This document shows positions 18,954 through 28,177 of a DNA stretch of 64,000 nucleotides, piece after piece. This stretch comes from Ruminococcaceae bacterium UBA5406. Its GTDB lineage: Bacteria; Bacillota; Clostridia; Oscillospirales; Acutalibacteraceae. The stretch spans positions 100,030-164,029 of the forward strand of contig DHNW01000007.1 in the NCBI GenBank assembly GCA_002407675.1, written 5' to 3'. Within the stretch, counting starts at the first letter, position 1. Every line of letters begins with the position of its first letter. The notes beneath the pieces were generated by a model. That model was given only the letters and a program-made list of their open reading frames with translations, had not been told where the DNA came from and searched no databases. The position numbers were made by a program, and so were the translations under genes.

Positions 18954-20807
18954 ATGGAATCATTTTTGATGCTGCAAGATAATCCGCTTCAAACACGGGA
19001 TGATCTAAACCAGGCACTGGTAAAAATCTGCGCCGCGGTAAAACCCTATTACAGTAAGGGTTGCGCCCGGCTCCGGCTGGGAAGCAGCTCTGCCCATTAC
19101 CCTTCCGGCATTGCTGAAATGGAAGGTTTTTCCCGCATACTCTGGGGGATTGTCCCCCAGCTTGCAGGCGGTTATTCCTCGGATCTGTGGGATATTTGCC
19201 TGGAGGGAATCCGGAACGGGACCGACCCACAGCATGAGGAATATTGGGGGAAAATAGGAAATTACGATCAGCGTATGGTGGAAATGGCTGCATTCGGGTA
19301 TGCTCTTGCCATGATCCCGGATAAGATCTGGGATCCCCTAACAGAAAAAGAACGCCATAACTTGGCAGCATGGCTCGGCCAGATCAATCATTTTGAGACC
19401 TGCGACTGCAACTGGCATTTGTTCTGCACACTGGTCAACATGGGGCTGAAAAAAGTTGGGGCGCCCTACAGTGAGGAAAGGATGAACCAGAGCCTTGACC
19501 GAATCGACAGTTTTTACCTTTCCAATGGATGGTATTCTGACGGACAGGGCAGACACTGCGATTACTACACAGCGTTTGCCATCCACTTTTACTCCCTGCT
19601 TTACGCGAAAATAATGGGTAAAGAAGACCCGCACCGCGCAAGTCTGATTAAGGAACGTGCTGCAGTATTTGCCCGGGAATTTATTTACTGGTTCTCAGAA
19701 AACGGCGCGGCTCTTCCTTACGGAAGAAGCCTGACCTACCGGTTTGCGCAGGCGGCATTCTGGGGTGCGCTGGAATTTGCGGGAGCCAGTCCTTATCCTT
19801 CCGGAATTGCAAAAGGAATTCTTCTGCGAAATCTTCGCTGGTGGTTCCAAAAACCGATCTTCAGCTGCAATGGTATTTTAAAAGTCGGTTACGCTTACGA
19901 AAACCAGTTTATGACCGAAAGCTACAATTCCCCAGGTTCTCCTTACTGGGCCCTCAAGTCTTTCTTACCGCTGGCACTGGATGTGGAACATCCGTTCTGG
20001 AAATCGGAAGAACTTCCGCTTCCGCCGCTCGAAAACGTTCATGTGCAGCAGGAACCCCACTTTGTCATCTGCCGCGGCCATGGAAACATAACTGCTTTCA
20101 CTTCCGGATACTCTTTTCACGACGACCATACCCATACCGTCCCAAAATACGAAAAATTTGCTTATTCTACAGCTTTCGGCTTCAGTGTTCCTAGAGGCCC
20201 CTATGGAGTGAAACAGGGCGCTTTTGACTCTACGCTAGCCCTAAGCGATGGGCAAAATCTATTCCGGCTGAAAACAGAAAATGAAAGCTGCAAAATTGAG
20301 AACGGTCGGATTCTTATGCGGTGGAAACCTTGGGATGACGTTGAGGTGGAAACCTGCCTGATCCCCGGTACTCCATGGCACATACGGATTCACCGGATTT
20401 GCACCTGCCGAAAACTGACCGGAGCTGACGGCGGCTTTGCATTGCCGGTGGAAAACGGCGGAATTGATTACGATACACCTTCTGAAAGAGAGCTGAACAA
20501 AGGCCTTCTTCTGTCCAACAGTGCCGCAGCGTGCGGATCAATCTGCCTGCATGGAAAAGGAAGAGCCGAAAGTGTCTGGCCGCTTCCGGACACAAACCTT
20601 TTGTGCCAGCAAACAGTTATTCCCACGGTAAAACTGGATGTGGAACCGGGTGAACATCTTTACATAACAGCATTTTATGGCGAACCAGCCCCCTATATCT
20701 GGAAAGAAAATTCCATTCCCTGCGTGAAACGGGAAAACGGCTCCCTCAACGTCTATCTCGGTCAAAAGATGCTTGGTTCTGTTCCTCTGAAAGAGCAGGA
20801 TAAATAG
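18954..20807 (+). CDS. DUF2264 domain-containing protein
   Basis: 617 residues without a signal peptide. The N-terminal about 340 residues form an all-alpha, toroid-like region typical of DUF2264 (SILW/FETCDCNWHLF, GWYSDGQGRHCDYY, LPYGRSLTYRFAQ), followed by a beta-rich C-terminal part with YSFHDDHTHTVPKYEKFAYST. The fold resembles glycoside hydrolases or polysaccharide lyases with an (alpha/alpha) barrel plus beta-sandwich, and the Asp/His-rich segments are candidate active-site parts. Function is unknown. Linkage to GH42 argues for a role in oligosaccharide breakdown (inference). Confidence 0.85.
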   Translation: MESFLMLQDNPLQTRDDLNQALVKICAAVKPYYSKGCARLRLGSSSAHYPSGIAEMEGFSRILWGIVPQLAGGYSSDLWDICLEGIRNGTDPQHEEYWGKIGNYDQRMVEMAAFGYALAMIPDKIWDPLTEKERHNLAAWLGQINHFETCDCNWHLFCTLVNMGLKKVGAPYSEERMNQSLDRIDSFYLSNGWYSDGQGRHCDYYTAFAIHFYSLLYAKIMGKEDPHRASLIKERAAVFAREFIYWFSENGAALPYGRSLTYRFAQAAFWGALEFAGASPYPSGIAKGILLRNLRWWFQKPIFSCNGILKVGYAYENQFMTESYNSPGSPYWALKSFLPLALDVEHPFWKSEELPLPPLENVHVQQEPHFVICRGHGNITAFTSGYSFHDDHTHTVPKYEKFAYSTAFGFSVPRGPYGVKQGAFDSTLALSDGQNLFRLKTENESCKIENGRILMRWKPWDDVEVETCLIPGTPWHIRIHRICTCRKLTGADGGFALPVENGGIDYDTPSERELNKGLLLSNSAAACGSICLHGKGRAESVWPLPDTNLLCQQTVIPTVKLDVEPGEHLYITAFYGEPAPYIWKENSIPCVKRENGSLNVYLGQKMLGSVPLKEQDK

Positions 20808-20842
20808 TAAATTAAACCTCGGATACAAAAAACAGGACATAA

Positions 20843-20890
20843 AAAAGCCGGAGCAGCCGATCCTTTTTCGGGATGGCTGCTCCGGCTTTT
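20843..20890. terminator. Bidirectional terminator between DUF2264 gene and araD
   Basis: AAAAGCCGGAGCAGCC (20843-20858) pairs perfectly with GGCTGCTCCGGCTTTT (20875-20890) over 16 bp; A/T runs on both sides serve both convergent genes. Confidence 0.9.
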
Positions 20891-20898
20891 ATCTTCAA

Positions 20899-21600
20899 TT
20901 ATCGGCTGGTTTTCTGGCCATAATAGGCGTTTGCGCCATGTTTCCGCAGAAAATGCTTATCCAGCAATTCCTGCTGCATAGGCACTGCCTGCTTGCCTGC
21001 CATAGCCTCCGTGTGCCATGCCATCATGGCAACTTCTTCTAAAACCGCTGCATGGTAAACAGCTTCGTCACAATCTTTTCCCCATGTAAACGGTCCATGC
21101 GAACGAACCAGCACAGCCGGAACATCTTCGGCCTTCTTACCGGCAAAAGTTTCAGCAATAACATTGCCGGTCTCTTTTTCATATTCCCCGCCGATTTCCT
21201 CCGGCGTCATAGCCCTTGTGCAGGGGACGGGCCCATAAAAATAATCCGCGTGTGTTGTTCCGTAAGCCGGAATTGGACGGCCCGCCTGAGCAAAAATAGT
21301 CGCCCACCGGGAATGGGTGTGCACCACGCCTCCAATGGAGGGAAACTGATTATACAGCACACAGTGCGTCGGCGTATCGGAAGATGGATTCAAACGGCCT
21401 TCCACTTTCTCGCCTTTCAAATTCACAACAACCATATCATCCGGTTTTAATTCCCCATACGGCACACCGGACGGCTTAATGACAAAAAGCCCTTTTTCGC
21501 GGTCAATGCCCGATACATTGCCCCACGTAAAAACAACCAGACCGAGTTTTGGCAACTGCAGGTTTGCCCGGCAAACCTTTTCTTTCAGCTGTTCCAGCAA
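20899..21600 (-). CDS. araD: L-ribulose-5-phosphate 4-epimerase
   Basis: 233 residues. Converts L-ribulose 5-phosphate to D-xylulose 5-phosphate. Class II aldolase fold: phosphate loop TWGNVSGID, KPSGVPYGEL, SSDTPTHCVLY, the zinc-site histidines in GGVVHTHSRWAT, and the third His in VLVRSHGPFTWG. The start is a TTG after GAGGAG (9 nt). Last gene of the abfA-araB-araD operon, ending at the bidirectional terminator. Confidence 0.96.
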   Translation of the reverse strand: MLEQLKEKVCRANLQLPKLGLVVFTWGNVSGIDREKGLFVIKPSGVPYGELKPDDMVVVNLKGEKVEGRLNPSSDTPTHCVLYNQFPSIGGVVHTHSRWATIFAQAGRPIPAYGTTHADYFYGPVPCTRAMTPEEIGGEYEKETGNVIAETFAGKKAEDVPAVLVRSHGPFTWGKDCDEAVYHAAVLEEVAMMAWHTEAMAGKQAVPMQQELLDKHFLRKHGANAYYGQKTSR

Positions 21601-21667
21601 TCTATCTATCTCCTCTTTCCAGTGCCCAGCCCGCCACTCAGATGCTGGCCAGGCAATTATTTATCTG

Positions 21668-23347
21668 TTATTTTTTATAGGAACTTAGAATGTTCATCTT
21701 CATTTTTTTCAGGCGCTTCATCACGTCGTTGGCACCGCGGCCAAAATAATCGTGCAGCGTACGGTATTCGGCAAACAGCTGGTCGTACGTTTTCGCATTT
21801 TCCGGAATAGGCCGGTAAACAACATCTTTAACCTTCCCCATGGCACGTGCGGCTTCAAAAATAGAGTCATACCCTCCTGCCGCTTTCCCTGCGGCAACGG
21901 ATGCGAAAATTGCCGAGCCGAGAGCCGGACCCTGCGCGGTTCCGGCGATTTTGACCGGCATGTTGATGACATCGGCATAAATCTGCATGGTCATGGGGTC
22001 TTTCTGAGAAATACCGCCGGACGCATAAAATTCATCGACCGGCACGTTATGTTCCCGATAGTTTTCAATGATCATACGGGTCCCATAAGCTGTTGCTTCA
22101 ATCAGCGCCCGGTATATTTCCTCCGGTTTCGTCTGAAGCGTCATACCCAGCATCATCCCCGACAAATCCACATCTACCAGAACAGAGCGGTTCCCATTCC
22201 ACCAATCAAGGGCCAGCAAGCCGCTTTCGCCTGGTTTCTGAGTCTGGGCTTTTTCACGCAGAAACTGGTGAATGTTTTTCTTTTCTTTTTGGGCCTGTTC
22301 ATAATAGGACGCCGGCAGGCAATTATCAATAAACCAGGCAAAATGATCCCCTACACAGGACTGACCGGCTTCATACCCGAAATACCCGGGCAGGACACCG
22401 TCTTCCACAACGCCGCACATTCCCGGCACCTGGTGTTCCTGCGTGCCCATCATGATATGGCAGGTGGAAGTACCCATGATGGCAAGCATCTTCCCCGGGC
22501 CGTCAATACCGACGGCCGGGATACATACATGTGCGTCCACGTTGCCGACCGACACGGCCGTTCCAGGCAGAAGCCCGGTCAGCCTGGCAGCTTCCGGCGT
22601 AATCTCACCTGCTTTTCGGCCGAGCGGGGTAATGCGGCGGGAAAACTTTTCGTCCACAACATGTTCCAGTTTTGGGTCTAAAGCACGGAAGAAATCATCG
22701 GACGGAAAACCGGTCTTTTTGTTCCACATTTCTTTGTAGCCTGCCGTGCACGAATTGCGGACTTCTTTTCCACAGAGCTGCCAGACAATCCAGTCTGCCG
22801 CTTCAATGAAGCGATCCATGGAATCGTAAATCTCTGGATCTTCTTCGGCAATCTGCCAAATTTTGGGAACAGCCCATTCCGAGGAAATTTTTCCGCCGTA
22901 ATTATTCAGCCATTTCTCGCCCCGTTCGGCAGCAATTGCATTCAGCCGATTTGCCTGATCCTGCGCCGCGTGATGTTTCCACAGTTTTACATAAGCGTGG
23001 GGACGGCTGCGAAACTGCGGCAAAAAACACAGGGGCGTCCCGTCTGCTTTGACGGGAAGCACCGTGCAGGCCGTGAAATCCGTCCCGATTCCAATCACGT
23101 CTTTTGGAGATACACTTGATTTCCGGAGCACTTCCGGCACGGCATGACCCAGCACGTCCAGATAATCCTGCGGATCCTGAAGCGCCCAGTCCGTCCCCAG
23201 AGGGGTACCGTCCGGCAAAGTTTTGTCCATTACAGCATGGGGATATTCATAAACGGAAGACGCCAGTTCTTCGCCGGTCCGGGCATCTGCAAGCAGAGCA
23301 CGCCCGGACAGAGTCCCATAATCCACACCAACTACATATTTACGCAT
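21668..23347 (-). CDS. araB: Ribulokinase
   Basis: 559 residues, FGGY carbohydrate kinase family; ATP-dependent phosphorylation of L-ribulose. Motifs: N-terminal VGVDYGTLSGRALL, GIGTDFTACTVLP, the central catalytic segment GNVDAHVCIPAVG, and the C-terminal ATP site YASGGISQKDPMTMQIYADV. Full family length. It lies between abfA and araD, 60 nt downstream of abfA. No araA (isomerase), which supplies its substrate, is visible in this window. Confidence 0.96.
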   Translation of the reverse strand: MRKYVVGVDYGTLSGRALLADARTGEELASSVYEYPHAVMDKTLPDGTPLGTDWALQDPQDYLDVLGHAVPEVLRKSSVSPKDVIGIGTDFTACTVLPVKADGTPLCFLPQFRSRPHAYVKLWKHHAAQDQANRLNAIAAERGEKWLNNYGGKISSEWAVPKIWQIAEEDPEIYDSMDRFIEAADWIVWQLCGKEVRNSCTAGYKEMWNKKTGFPSDDFFRALDPKLEHVVDEKFSRRITPLGRKAGEITPEAARLTGLLPGTAVSVGNVDAHVCIPAVGIDGPGKMLAIMGTSTCHIMMGTQEHQVPGMCGVVEDGVLPGYFGYEAGQSCVGDHFAWFIDNCLPASYYEQAQKEKKNIHQFLREKAQTQKPGESGLLALDWWNGNRSVLVDVDLSGMMLGMTLQTKPEEIYRALIEATAYGTRMIIENYREHNVPVDEFYASGGISQKDPMTMQIYADVINMPVKIAGTAQGPALGSAIFASVAAGKAAGGYDSIFEAARAMGKVKDVVYRPIPENAKTYDQLFAEYRTLHDYFGRGANDVMKRLKKMKMNILSSYKK

Positions 23348-23407
23348 AATGTTCTTCCTTTCAGCCAGCTTCGAATATACCGCATCCGGAGATTGGAGAA
23401 ATGCGGA

Positions 23408-24886
23408 TTACCCTCTGTCAACAATAATTTCAGCGACGCTGCAGGTCGGGAGAGAGACCGTAAGTCCTTCCTGAGTGATGGACACCCCGTCAAAAGGCCG
23501 CGCGTATACTGCACTGGGATGGTCAAAATCATTTTTCGCGTCCATTGGACCCGACAGGATTCTAGCAGAGACACTCTTTGGCTTGCCGCCCAAAATCGTG
23601 CAATCCACGCAGGCGGAATTCTCCAGGGACAGATTGGCAAGTGTAAGGGTCAATTTTCCATCTGCTCCCAATGAAGCTGATTGGCTGATCTGTGGAATCG
23701 AATTGGTTTCCGTCCCAGTTTTTTCCGTCCGCAGCCAGCTGTCAACCAGCATAGCGTCTTGATGACGCTGATAAAGATCAAAGACATGATAGGTCGGCGT
23801 CAGAATCATTTTTTCGTCTTTCGTCAGAATCACAGATTGCAGAACATTCACCATCTGCGCCAAATTTGCCATGACAACACGGTCACAGTGCTGGTTGAAA
23901 ATATTCAACGTGGCTGCGGCTACCATAGCATCGCGCATGGTATTCTGCTGGTACAGAAAACCTGGATTGGTGCCCGGTTCAACTGCATACCAGGTACCCC
24001 ATTCGTCCACAACCAGCCCTACGCGGTGTTCCGGATCATATTTGTTCATAATCTGAGTGTGGTTGGAAATCAGCGTATCCATCAGCAGCGCTTTCTGCAG
24101 GGTTTCATAATAATCTTCCGCCGAGAAACCAGTCGCATGGTTTTTGTGGCTCCACGTACCGGGAACCGTGTAGTAATGCAGGGAAAGCCCATCCATATAT
24201 CCCCCCGCAAGTTCCATGACCTTATCGGTCCAGCGGTAATCGCCGCCATTCGGACCGCAGGCTATCCGGAACAGGCGGCTGTCCCCATAAGTATGCAGGA
24301 ATGTCTGGTACTGGCGGTAAACGTCCGAATAATATTCGGGACGCATATTTCCTCCTCCGCCCCAAGTTTCGTTCCCTACTCCGAAGTACTTTACGTTCCA
24401 TGGCTTGTCATGCCCGTTTTTCCGGCGCAGCTCCGCCATGGGCGAAACCCCGTCAAAATTCAGGTATTCTACCCATTCGCTCATCTCCTGCACAGTGCCG
24501 CTGCCTACATTTCCATTGATATAGGGTTCGCAGCCAATTTGACGGCAAAGTTCCAGAAATTCATGGGTGCCAAAGCTGTTGTCTTCTACCGTACCTCCCC
24601 AATTTGTATTGACGATTTTTTTCCGGTTTTCCTTCGGCCCTATACCGTCTTTCCAGTGGTAGGTATCTGCAAAACACCCGCCGGGCCAGCGGAGAACCGG
24701 AACTTTTATTTTCTTCAGCGCTTCTACAACATCGGTGCGTATTCCATGGACATTGGGGACAGAGGAACCCTCGCCGACAAAAATTCCATCATAGATGCAT
24801 CTTCCCAGATGTTCCGAAAAATGGCCGTAAATGTTTTTATTGATTTTGCTTTTGACGTTCTGGGGATTAATAACAAGCTTGTTCAT
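23408..24886 (-). CDS. abfA: GH51 alpha-L-arabinofuranosidase, intracellular
   Basis: 492 residues, no signal peptide. Releases L-arabinose from arabino-oligosaccharides. Catalytic acid/base Glu in FGVGNETWGGGG and nucleophile Glu in VVDEWGTWY; substrate-binding KVPVLRWPGGCFADTYHW near the N-terminus; C-terminal beta-sandwich. Start at ATG 24886 with GGAGG upstream; an open frame to 24946 adds 20 residues lacking a site. First gene of the arabinose operon, divergent from a dedicated regulator gene. Confidence 0.95.
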   Translation of the reverse strand: MNKLVINPQNVKSKINKNIYGHFSEHLGRCIYDGIFVGEGSSVPNVHGIRTDVVEALKKIKVPVLRWPGGCFADTYHWKDGIGPKENRKKIVNTNWGGTVEDNSFGTHEFLELCRQIGCEPYINGNVGSGTVQEMSEWVEYLNFDGVSPMAELRRKNGHDKPWNVKYFGVGNETWGGGGNMRPEYYSDVYRQYQTFLHTYGDSRLFRIACGPNGGDYRWTDKVMELAGGYMDGLSLHYYTVPGTWSHKNHATGFSAEDYYETLQKALLMDTLISNHTQIMNKYDPEHRVGLVVDEWGTWYAVEPGTNPGFLYQQNTMRDAMVAAATLNIFNQHCDRVVMANLAQMVNVLQSVILTKDEKMILTPTYHVFDLYQRHQDAMLVDSWLRTEKTGTETNSIPQISQSASLGADGKLTLTLANLSLENSACVDCTILGGKPKSVSARILSGPMDAKNDFDHPSAVYARPFDGVSITQEGLTVSLPTCSVAEIIVDRG

Positions 24887-25199
24887 TGATTTCTTCCTCC
24901 TGCTTGAGTTCATAATGATATTAGTACGTGAAAATAAAAAATTCACGGAATCCGGCTGAATTTTTTGAAAAATTTTAAAAAGTCCGCTATGCTTCGTGAT
25001 ATAATAAACTTAATCAGTTTTTCTTAATAAGCTAATGATACCTAAAATACAGATAAAAATCAAGGATCTATTTTGCACAATTATTTGTGTTTGTTCCTGT
25101 ATTATCTGATTCTGAATCATGCAAAATTAAAATTCGGATACCGATTGACACAGACTGCGATTTCAATTATTATATTAATTAAAATCTTAATTAAAAAGG
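24887..25199. promoter_or_regulatory. Divergent regulatory region between abfA and its regulator
   Basis: 313 AT-rich nt without a gene. It holds an inverted repeat CGTGAA-N9-TTCACG (24927-24947) close to the abfA start, a TATAAT at 25000-25005 facing the regulator, and a pair of TTAATTAA boxes just before the regulator start. The inverted repeats are candidate operators for the ArsR-type protein; this is inferred from position only. Confidence 0.45.
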
Positions 25200-26180
25200 A
25201 TGAAGACAAAGACTATGAAAGAATTGTTTCGGACGGAAGAGATTGTGAAACTGTGCCACGCGCTCAATTCCAAAATCCGTGTCGATATGCTGCAGGACAT
25301 CTACCGAAACAAAGGCATTAGTCTGGCTGAACTGGCAGACCGGCTTCACATCAGCAAGGCTGCGGTAACACAAAATATCAAAATTCTGGTCAAAGCGAAT
25401 TTGATAGAGCTGAAAAACACACCGGGCAAACATGGACAGCGAAAAATCTGTTATCTGAAAGAAAATGGATTTATTATCCGGTTGAAATGGAATTTTGATC
25501 CGAACGACATGTATGAGGCCGAAATTCCCATCGGTCAATACACCGATTATAAAGTTCTGCCGACCTGCGGCATCGCAACGACAAAATCCATGATTGGCAT
25601 TGAAGATGATCCCCGTTATTTTGATGCTCCTTCCCGCACGCAGGCTGGAATTCTCTGGATGCGGCAAGGATATGTAGAATACCGGCTCCCGAATTATCTG
25701 AAGGAAAACCAGCACCCGATTGAAATCCAACTTTCGATGGAACTGTCTTCCGAAGCTCCCGGCTTCTCGGAAAATTGGCCGAGCGATATTTATTTTTACC
25801 TGAATGGCACAGAACTGGGACACTGGACCAGTCCCGGTGATTTTGGAGCCACGCAGGGTCTGTATACGCCGCCGTGGTGGAACATCAACTGGAACCAATA
25901 CGGCCTCTTGAAGCTGCTGAGCATCAATCAGCGCGGAACCTTTCTGGATGGGCTGATGATCTCTCCGGTGACAATTGATTCTCTGAAACTGCATTATAAA
26001 AGTGAACTGAAATTCCGACTGGCGATTCCGGACAACGCACGGAACAGAGGCGGCATGACAATCTTCGGCAATGGATTTGGAAATTATGACCAGGGAATCA
26101 AGCTGCGCGTTATTTACCGTGAAACTCCCGGTGAGCTGAAACACGGTTTGGAGCCGTCGGATTTTACGCCGAATATTTGA
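25200..26180 (+). CDS. ArsR-type winged-helix regulator with large ligand domain
   Basis: 326 residues. Residues about 12-85 are an ArsR/SmtB-like winged helix (LAELADRLHISKAAVTQNIK is the recognition region). About 240 residues follow of a beta-rich domain unlike the short metal sensors, with WMRQGYVEYRLPNYL and TPPWWNINWNQYG, resembling a jelly-roll carbohydrate module. No clustered metal-binding cysteines are seen. Being divergent from abfA-araBD, it is probably the arabinose or arabino-oligosaccharide sensor in place of AraR (inference). AAAAAGGA precedes the ATG at 25200. Confidence 0.8.
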   Translation: MKTKTMKELFRTEEIVKLCHALNSKIRVDMLQDIYRNKGISLAELADRLHISKAAVTQNIKILVKANLIELKNTPGKHGQRKICYLKENGFIIRLKWNFDPNDMYEAEIPIGQYTDYKVLPTCGIATTKSMIGIEDDPRYFDAPSRTQAGILWMRQGYVEYRLPNYLKENQHPIEIQLSMELSSEAPGFSENWPSDIYFYLNGTELGHWTSPGDFGATQGLYTPPWWNINWNQYGLLKLLSINQRGTFLDGLMISPVTIDSLKLHYKSELKFRLAIPDNARNRGGMTIFGNGFGNYDQGIKLRVIYRETPGELKHGLEPSDFTPNI

Positions 26181-26199
26181 ACGTCACCCAACAGAAAAT

Positions 26200-26244
26200 G
26201 CAGAGAACCCAGGCGGTAAAAGCTGCACCGCCCGGGTTCTCTGC
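26200..26244. terminator. Bidirectional terminator between ArsR-type gene and ABC operon
   Basis: GCAGAGAACCC-A-GGCGGT pairs with ACCGCC-C-GGGTTCTCTGC (17 of 18 bp), loop 9 nt, T-rich on one side and A-rich on the other, between convergent genes. Confidence 0.85.
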
Positions 26245-26272
26245 AAAAAGAACAACTCTTTCAGTCAATCGG

Positions 26273-27151
26273 CTATCCTTTCACACTTCCCAAAGAAACG
26301 CCTTGAACAATATATTTGGAAAGAAAAAGATAGACAATAATTACAGGTATAATAGCAATGCTGATCAGCATATAAACCTGACCCATATCAAATTTCAGGA
26401 AATCTGCACTCCGAAGCTGAGCTATCAGAATCGGCAACGTCTTTTTGTTCGCCGAATCCAGCAGGAGGGCCGGAATGAAATAATTATTCCAGGCCGCCAC
26501 AAAAACGAAAATTGCTTGCACGGCGAGGGCTGGTTTCATAATAGGCAGAATAATCGTATTAAATGTGTTAAATTCTCCGCTGCCATCGATCCGTGCCGCC
26601 TCGATAATCTCAACTGGTAAGCTGCTGTCCATATACTGCTTCATAAAAAACACAACAATAGGGGCAGCTATCGACGGCAGAAACAGAGGAATAAGGGAAT
26701 TCCGCAGATGCATTGCCTGCATCTGCGTCACAAATCCGACGGCAGAAATTTGCGTAGGCATGGTCATAATCAGCAGAATGATGGTGAAAGCCGCCTTCCG
26801 AAATTTAAAATTATATGCAAAAATTCCGTAGGCCGTCATGGTGGAAAAATAGATGGACAGGACCGCACTGAGTGCAGAGACAATCAGGCTGTTGATTATA
26901 CCGCTTAAAACCGGAATATCGGAATTATTCATCAGGTTTCTTAAATTGATCCCGAATGAACGGCCCGGCAGAAAAGTAAAGCCCTTTTGGATCTGAAATG
27001 TGTTGTGAGTCGAATTGATAATCAGCATATAGAAGAAAAACAGGCAAAGAAAACAGAGGATCACCAAAACGACATAGCATCCAAACCGAGCAGGAGATTT
27101 TGCCTTTTTCCGTTTCTTTTCATTTTGAGAAGCTGCAGCTGTATCTGTCAT
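26273..27151 (-). CDS. Carbohydrate ABC transporter permease, MalG type
   Basis: 292 residues, six membrane helices after a lysine-rich cytoplasmic N-terminus. The EAA loop, which docks the ATPase, reads EIIEAARIDGSGEFNTF. CUT1 family. GGAGG precedes the ATG, which lies one nucleotide after the stop of the partner permease. Last gene of the importer operon. Confidence 0.93.
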   Translation of the reverse strand: MTDTAAASQNEKKRKKAKSPARFGCYVVLVILCFLCLFFFYMLIINSTHNTFQIQKGFTFLPGRSFGINLRNLMNNSDIPVLSGIINSLIVSALSAVLSIYFSTMTAYGIFAYNFKFRKAAFTIILLIMTMPTQISAVGFVTQMQAMHLRNSLIPLFLPSIAAPIVVFFMKQYMDSSLPVEIIEAARIDGSGEFNTFNTIILPIMKPALAVQAIFVFVAAWNNYFIPALLLDSANKKTLPILIAQLRSADFLKFDMGQVYMLISIAIIPVIIVYLFLSKYIVQGVSLGSVKG

Positions 27152-27152
27152 T

Positions 27153-28091
27153 TCACGACACCTCCTGATCCCGACTGCCCTTGGTCATAACAAAATACAC
27201 AAGCAGGCAGAGGATGGCGCATAGAATAAACAGGACCGTAGACGTTGCCCCGGCCATGCCATAGTTTCTACTGAACATGTGATTATTGATATACATCACC
27301 ATTGTCATGGATGTCCTGTCTGGAGAACCCGTTCCATCCGTCAGAATCTGCGGTACATCAAACATCTGAAGGCCGCCGATCAGCGATGTAATCAGAACAT
27401 AGGCCATAATCGGCCGGATAAGCGGCATGGTAATGTGCCAGAACATCTGGTTCCCAGAAGCCCCGTCAATCTGAGCCGCCTCAAAAAGGCAGGGATTGAT
27501 GCCCATAATAGCCGCCATCAGCAAAATTGTCGTATTCCCGAACCACATCATGAAATTCATAAAGGCAATTAGTCCCCGAGTACCGGAAACACTCGCCAGG
27601 AAACGGATAGGCTGTTTAATCAATCCCATGGAAATCAGTGTACCATTGACGGGACCGTTGTCGGAAAACAGGGCAAAAAACAGCATGGAAAAAGCGGCCG
27701 CCATAATCAGGTTAGGCATATAAATTACGGTTTTGAAAAACCGCTGCCCGCGCAGATGCAGACGGGAACTGGTAAACCACGCAGCCAGAAGCAGAGAAAA
27801 AAAGATTTGCGGAATAAAGCCGACAACCCAAAGCAACAAGGTATTCTGAAAATATTTCGGTAAATCGGTTGCAAAAAGTTTCGCGTAATTCTGCATTCCT
27901 ATGAAATTGGGCCCTACAATTTGTAACCCTTTCCGAAAATATTGAAAGAAGCTGTAGTAAACAGTAGAAATTAATGGGATAAGCTGAAAAATAACAAATA
28001 CAACAAAAAACGGGAGAAGGAAAATATATCCCCATTTGGCATAGCTAATACCCTTTTTTTTACTGCGTGCAGTTCCGCTATGTATCTTCAT
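27153..28091 (-). CDS. Sugar ABC transporter permease, MalF type
   Basis: 312 residues, six membrane helices, CUT1 family. EAA loop: CLFEAAQIDGASGNQMFWHI. Start at ATG 28091 after a GAGGGGG site; upstream in-frame residues are non-conserved. It forms the membrane channel with the MalG-type partner. It is separated from the binding-protein gene by a strong hairpin, which suggests lower expression than the binding protein. Confidence 0.93.
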   Translation of the reverse strand: MKIHSGTARSKKKGISYAKWGYIFLLPFFVVFVIFQLIPLISTVYYSFFQYFRKGLQIVGPNFIGMQNYAKLFATDLPKYFQNTLLLWVVGFIPQIFFSLLLAAWFTSSRLHLRGQRFFKTVIYMPNLIMAAAFSMLFFALFSDNGPVNGTLISMGLIKQPIRFLASVSGTRGLIAFMNFMMWFGNTTILLMAAIMGINPCLFEAAQIDGASGNQMFWHITMPLIRPIMAYVLITSLIGGLQMFDVPQILTDGTGSPDRTSMTMVMYINNHMFSRNYGMAGATSTVLFILCAILCLLVYFVMTKGSRDQEVS

Positions 28092-28112
28092 AGGAACCCC
28101 CTCTTTATAAAG

Positions 28113-28158
28113 CCGCACGACTACGGTCCGGAAAGCGCTCCGGACTGCGGCCGTGCGG
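28113..28158 (-). other. Intercistronic hairpin between binding-protein and permease genes
   Basis: CCGCACG (28113-28119) and CGTGCGG (28152-28158) close a nearly continuous stem with inner GTCCGGA/TCCGGAC arms and no T-run on the minus strand. Such stems typically protect the upstream binding-protein mRNA and reduce downstream expression; it is not a classical terminator. Confidence 0.7.
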
Positions 28159-28177
28159 TTAGACTAAAAACCGGTTT

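Noticed and set aside
21752..22681. 309-codon plus-strand frame opposite araB
   Set aside because: Antisense shadow of a confidently identified kinase gene.
23681..24889. 402-codon plus-strand frame opposite abfA
   Set aside because: Antisense shadow; the GH51 catalytic motifs are on the minus strand.
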